64,000 bases of DNA from Progne subis subis (Eukaryota > Chordata > Aves > Passeriformes > Hirundinidae), in assembly GCA_022316685.1 (NCBI GenBank), contig JAKJHU010000082.1, forward strand, positions 744,001-808,000. The letters run 5' to 3'. The notes under the pieces are model-generated. The model saw only the letters and a program-made list of their open reading frames with translations. It was not told where the DNA came from and did not search any database. The translations under genes and the position numbers were made by a program. This document shows, piece after piece, positions 60,297 to 64,000 of the stretch. Position 1 is the first letter of the stretch. The number at the start of each line of letters is the position of its first letter.

Positions 60297-63285
60297 AATG
60301 AAGCAGAAAGCCTGCCAGATCTTCATCACAATGTTATGCTGTTATGTTTTGTCTAAAAAGAAAAATGAAGCCAGATTTTAATTCTTTTGACATTTCCATG
60401 TGAATATGTTATGTGCCTGTTTATGGAAACAAACACATTTTATAGAAATAACATCAAACAGTTGCAAACCTCTTAAGTTCCTTTGCCTTTCAGTCTGGAG
60501 TTAAATAAAAGTAATTGTCTTTCAAATAATGTTTTCCTACATCTTTATAATGACTTCCAGAGGAATGTCCATTAGCAACAAGACTGAAAATTAGCAGTCA
60601 CAGTTATTTTGATCACAGTCTGTGTCTCCATAGTGCTGTATTATCATAATGTCTTTGGGTGACTGAGCAACACTGGATATTCACTGGACTGTTTCTACTC
60701 AGTTTAGTCCTGGATGACTAAGTCCACAGTTTCAGGCAACAGAATGCTTCACTGAGCACAATACATGTCCTTTCACATCTGGACATCTTGGCCCAGGTCT
60801 AAAGCTGCTGCTGGTTTTCACCTGACAAATATCCCTTGTGGAGTGCTGCAGCTCCTCACTATGATCCTAACATGGATCAATGACAATGCTGTAACTTCCA
60901 GGTAGAACTAGGCAGCCTAATAACCATCCCAGTGGAGAAATCTGCTGTTTCAAGCAAACTCTGCATTGAAGAGTTGCTCCATGTCTGAATACTAAGGCAC
61001 ACTTAGGACTGTGAGATGAAAGTCCTAAGTTTTCTGTGCGTACCTTGTGCAGAAAGTGTCCAGAATGCTGCAATCTTCACCTTGTACTGCCTTTCAGAGA
61101 CTGTAAAAAGAAAAGTCTTTTCCATGCAATTCTTCTCAGTTTTATTCAGGGTTTTTCAAAAGAATTCATGTCCTTTGCTAAAGGCAAGTTTAAGTTAACC
61201 ATGGATGATGAACACTACTTGAGTAGATAGAAACTTTTATTATTCAACTAAATGTGTGCACACCTTCTCTAGAAGAGCTTGTATGCCCAAAAGCTCATCT
61301 GCTTTTTCCCAAAGTCATGAATTATTCTAATAAAATACTGCATCTTTCCTACAACCTTGCCTTTCAGATATAAAAACTTGCACATCAGCTTTAGCACTGT
61401 TAAGTTCCCTCTTGTCCATAGGCCCCCATCCTCCGGTATGGGAGGAGTGAAAATCCACTAAGAGATTGGTGGTAGGGAAGTACAGAAAATATGTGAAAAA
61501 ACTTTGGCAGAAATGGAGGAGCATATGCTTTCTCCTCTTCTCCACCTGCTCCTCAGCCCACTCACTGTCAATAGCTCAGGGTAGGAAAGGAGCGAGGCTC
61601 TCAGCTGGCAACTAGGTTCCATCTGCAAAAATCTGATAATATACTGCCAATACTCCTATGGCTGTGGCCATTATCCTGGTTCCAGCTGGGATTGAGCAAT
61701 TTTTCATTTGAGTAGCCAGTACAGAGCTGTGTTTTGGATTTAGTATGAGAATAATGTTGATATCACACTGATGGTTTAGTTGTTGCTAACTCGTGCTTCC
61801 TCCAAGTCCAGGACTTGTTCCCTGTTCTGCCTGTAAGGAAGTGCACAAGAAGCTGGGAGGGAGCAAAACCAGGACAGCTGACCCAAACTGGCCAAAGGGA
61901 TATTCCACACCACAAAATATCATGCTGAGCATATAAAGCTGCAAGAAGGAAGAGGGAGACCTGTTGTGTTTGGGATGGCATTCCCCGGTAATTCCTTGGT
62001 CTTTCCAAGGAGCTGTTACACGTGATGGACCCCACTGCCCTGGACATGGCTGAACACCCAGGTGTTCAGGAAGCAGTGAATGAACTCCTTGTTCTGCTTT
62101 GCTTGTGCACGTGGCTTTTTCTTCACCCATTAATCTGTCTTTAGCTCAGCCCAGGAGTTTTCTCAGGGAATGGCTGTGTGGTGCTTAGTTGCCAGCTGGA
62201 GTTAAATCCTAATGGGCATAGAAGTGCATATGCCAGGATTTTATTTTTTTTTTAATTGGACTTTACTTCTCCTGATAAAAGTTGTCTTGGTATCAAACTT
62301 CCTGCGTCCTTTACCTGAGCAATGCTTTCATGTTAGTTTGCCCAGAAGAAACTGCACTTGAAGTTAGTAAAGTCCTTATTTTGTCTTATTCAGCCCTGAT
62401 CTGGACTTTTTAGTAGAAATGTATTTAATTCATATTTCTAAGTCTCTGCTAGTTACAAGGTTAAAAAAGTACTACAGCTCATTAAGGTTTCAAAATATTA
62501 TCAGCATGTAATCAGTATGAAACAAAATGTGCATGTTTTAATCAGTGACGTTTCTCCTAGTTGGTTCTTGCCAAGAGTAACCCTGTTTGTAAATTCACAC
62601 CAAATCATAAACCCAAAGAAAACCTTTCATATATCACAAGGAACTATCATCAATTCACTAATGATGAGTTTGAAGAGGGAAAGCAAACATTCTTCAACTG
62701 GTTTCTTATTAAGCTCATTAGTTCTAGCTAATGGTTATGGTTCAGAAGTAAAGGCAGTAGGCAATCAAGCACAAGTAAACTTTGATTAGGAGAAAACTGG
62801 ATCTGACCCTATTTTTTTGCCTATCTTGGAAATTAAAACTTCAGATATTAACAGGAACTGAGGAAATATGCAAGCTTTTTTACTCTCCTGAACAACATTT
62901 TGGTTTTGCACATAGTGATACACAAGAAATTGCAGTCTCCTTTACAGCTGCACACACAGTGCTAGAGACAGAGGAGATATTCATCCTGTTGCATTATAAT
63001 TACTTCCAAAGGTCCTTGTTTGTATCATATTTGTGATGTTAGGCTGGTCTCTAAGCTGTTCAAACTCCCTTATCTCTTTGTCAGCAGATTAAGTACTTGT
63101 GCTGGTGGAATGGACCTTGCTGGTAAATCAAAGGAATGTTCATTCACATTTTTTCAGCTCTCTGGCACACAGTGCTGTCTCAGCTGATTTGGAGGATTAC
63201 CATTTACATGGATTCTTTTCCTCACAGAGAATATTGCTCAAATACAGCCCTAGGAAGGGAATTTATCAGCAACCTTCTGATCCAG
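60297..63285 (+). other. RBP2 3' UTR and downstream intergenic region
   Basis: About 210 bases of 3' UTR to the poly(A) signal at 60504, then 2.8 kb of unremarkable sequence. COPB2, expected next from vertebrate synteny, is not reached. Confidence 0.75.
60504..60509 (+). terminator. Candidate RBP2 poly(A) signal AATAAA
   Basis: Canonical hexamer 208 bases past the stop, with T/G-rich sequence shortly after it. Confidence 0.7.
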
Positions 63286-64000
63286 TGTAGTGGGTTGACC
63301 CTGGATGGATTCTAGGAATTAACCAAAGCCCCTCTCTCACTCCCCTCTGCAGCCGTACACGGGAGAGAAAAAACAAAAAAGGGTTCATGGGTTGAGATGA
63401 GGACTGGGAGAGAGATCAGATACCATCATGGGCAAAACAGGTTCTAATCAGAGATATTAATTCACTTTGTTACTAACAAAACAGAGCAGGAAGGTGAGAA
63501 GTAAAATTAAACCTTAAACACCTCCCTCTCATCCCTTCCTCCTTCCCAGCTCTACCTCCTGCCCCCAAGGAGACAGGGAGTGGGGGTTATGGTCAGCTCC
63601 TCACCCATGGCTTCTCCTGCTCTTCAGGAAGAGGAGTCACTCTCTTGCTGCACGTGGGGCTCCTCCCACAGGAGACAGCTCTCCATGAGCACCTCCAATG
63701 TGAGTCCGTCCCATGGGCAACAGTCCTCCCAAAACTGCTGCAGTGCCCTTGCTGGCTGCGGAGCTGTTCCTCTCACACGTTCTCACCCCACTGCTCTCTG
63801 GCCACAAAGGCACAATTACTTTTTTCTCTCTTCTCAAATCTGTTCTCCCAGAGATGTTGCCACTTTTCTGCCCTGGCCAGCAGCACATCTGTCTTTGGAG
63901 CTGCCAGGATTGGCTCTGCTGGACATGGAGGAAGCTTCCAGCAGCTGCTCACAGGCCACTCCTGCAGCCCCCGCCCTGCCAAAACTTGGCCATGCAAAGC
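63286..64000. mobile_element. Avian LTR-like interspersed repeat, truncated by the window edge
   Basis: It begins TGTAGTGGGTTGACCCTGG and continues with CCAAAGCCCCTCTCTCACTC, GAGAGAAAAAACAAAAAAGG, CATGGGTTGAGATGAGGAC, GGGCAAAACAGG, and a GC-richer part containing CTCCCACAGGAGACAGCTCT and CCATGGGCAACAGTCCTCC. This order matches an abundant repeat I recall from neoavian genomes that behaves like an endogenous-retrovirus LTR. The right end lies outside, so target duplications and orientation cannot be checked. No viral coding frames are present here. Confidence 0.7.

Overview
This is a vertebrate nuclear window, almost certainly from a bird. It is AT-rich, with small exons bounded by GT/AG splice sites, long introns, CR1-type LINE 3' ends and an avian-type LTR-like repeat at the right edge. 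I read three protein-coding genes, all on the + strand: NMNAT3 (coding exons 6801-17863), RBP1 (19377-35091) and RBP2 (52600-60296). This is the order and common orientation of the human 3q23 NMNAT3-RBP1-RBP2 block, where COPB2 comes next. COPB2 is not in this window. The LTR-like repeat at 63286 resembles one I recall from neoavian genomes, so a neoavian bird is likely. The species cannot be told.

Layout. 1-6772: upstream sequence of NMNAT3 with no recognisable coding exon. 6773-18100: NMNAT3, four coding exons joining to exactly 270 codons including stop (269 aa). 18100-19376: short intergenic gap. 19377-35231: RBP1, four exons of 73/179/102/54 coding bases (135 aa). 35232-52520: a 17 kb intergenic region carrying the window's main non-genic structures: a 44-copy 27-bp minisatellite (36184-37369), a solo LTR with target-site duplication (43661-43948), a (TTCC)24 tract, and a second LTR-like segment. 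52524-60509: RBP2 with a TATA box, four exons of the same 73/179/102/54 lengths (135 aa) and a poly(A) signal. 60510-64000: RBP2 downstream sequence, ending in the LTR-like repeat that runs off the edge.

Function. NMNAT3 makes NAD+ from NMN and ATP. RBP1 and RBP2 are tandem paralogous cytosolic retinol carriers of the fatty-acid-binding-protein fold. They deliver retinol to esterifying and oxidising enzymes. The gene neighbourhood is a syntenic block, not a functional operon.

The most interesting point is in RBP2. The position that contacts the retinol hydroxyl (Gln108 of mature mammalian CRBP1/2) is histidine here, as in the CRBP III/IV paralogues. RBP1 in this window keeps glutamine. I found no undescribed defence or mobile system. 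The remaining findings are repeats, splice and uORF structure, and residue changes.
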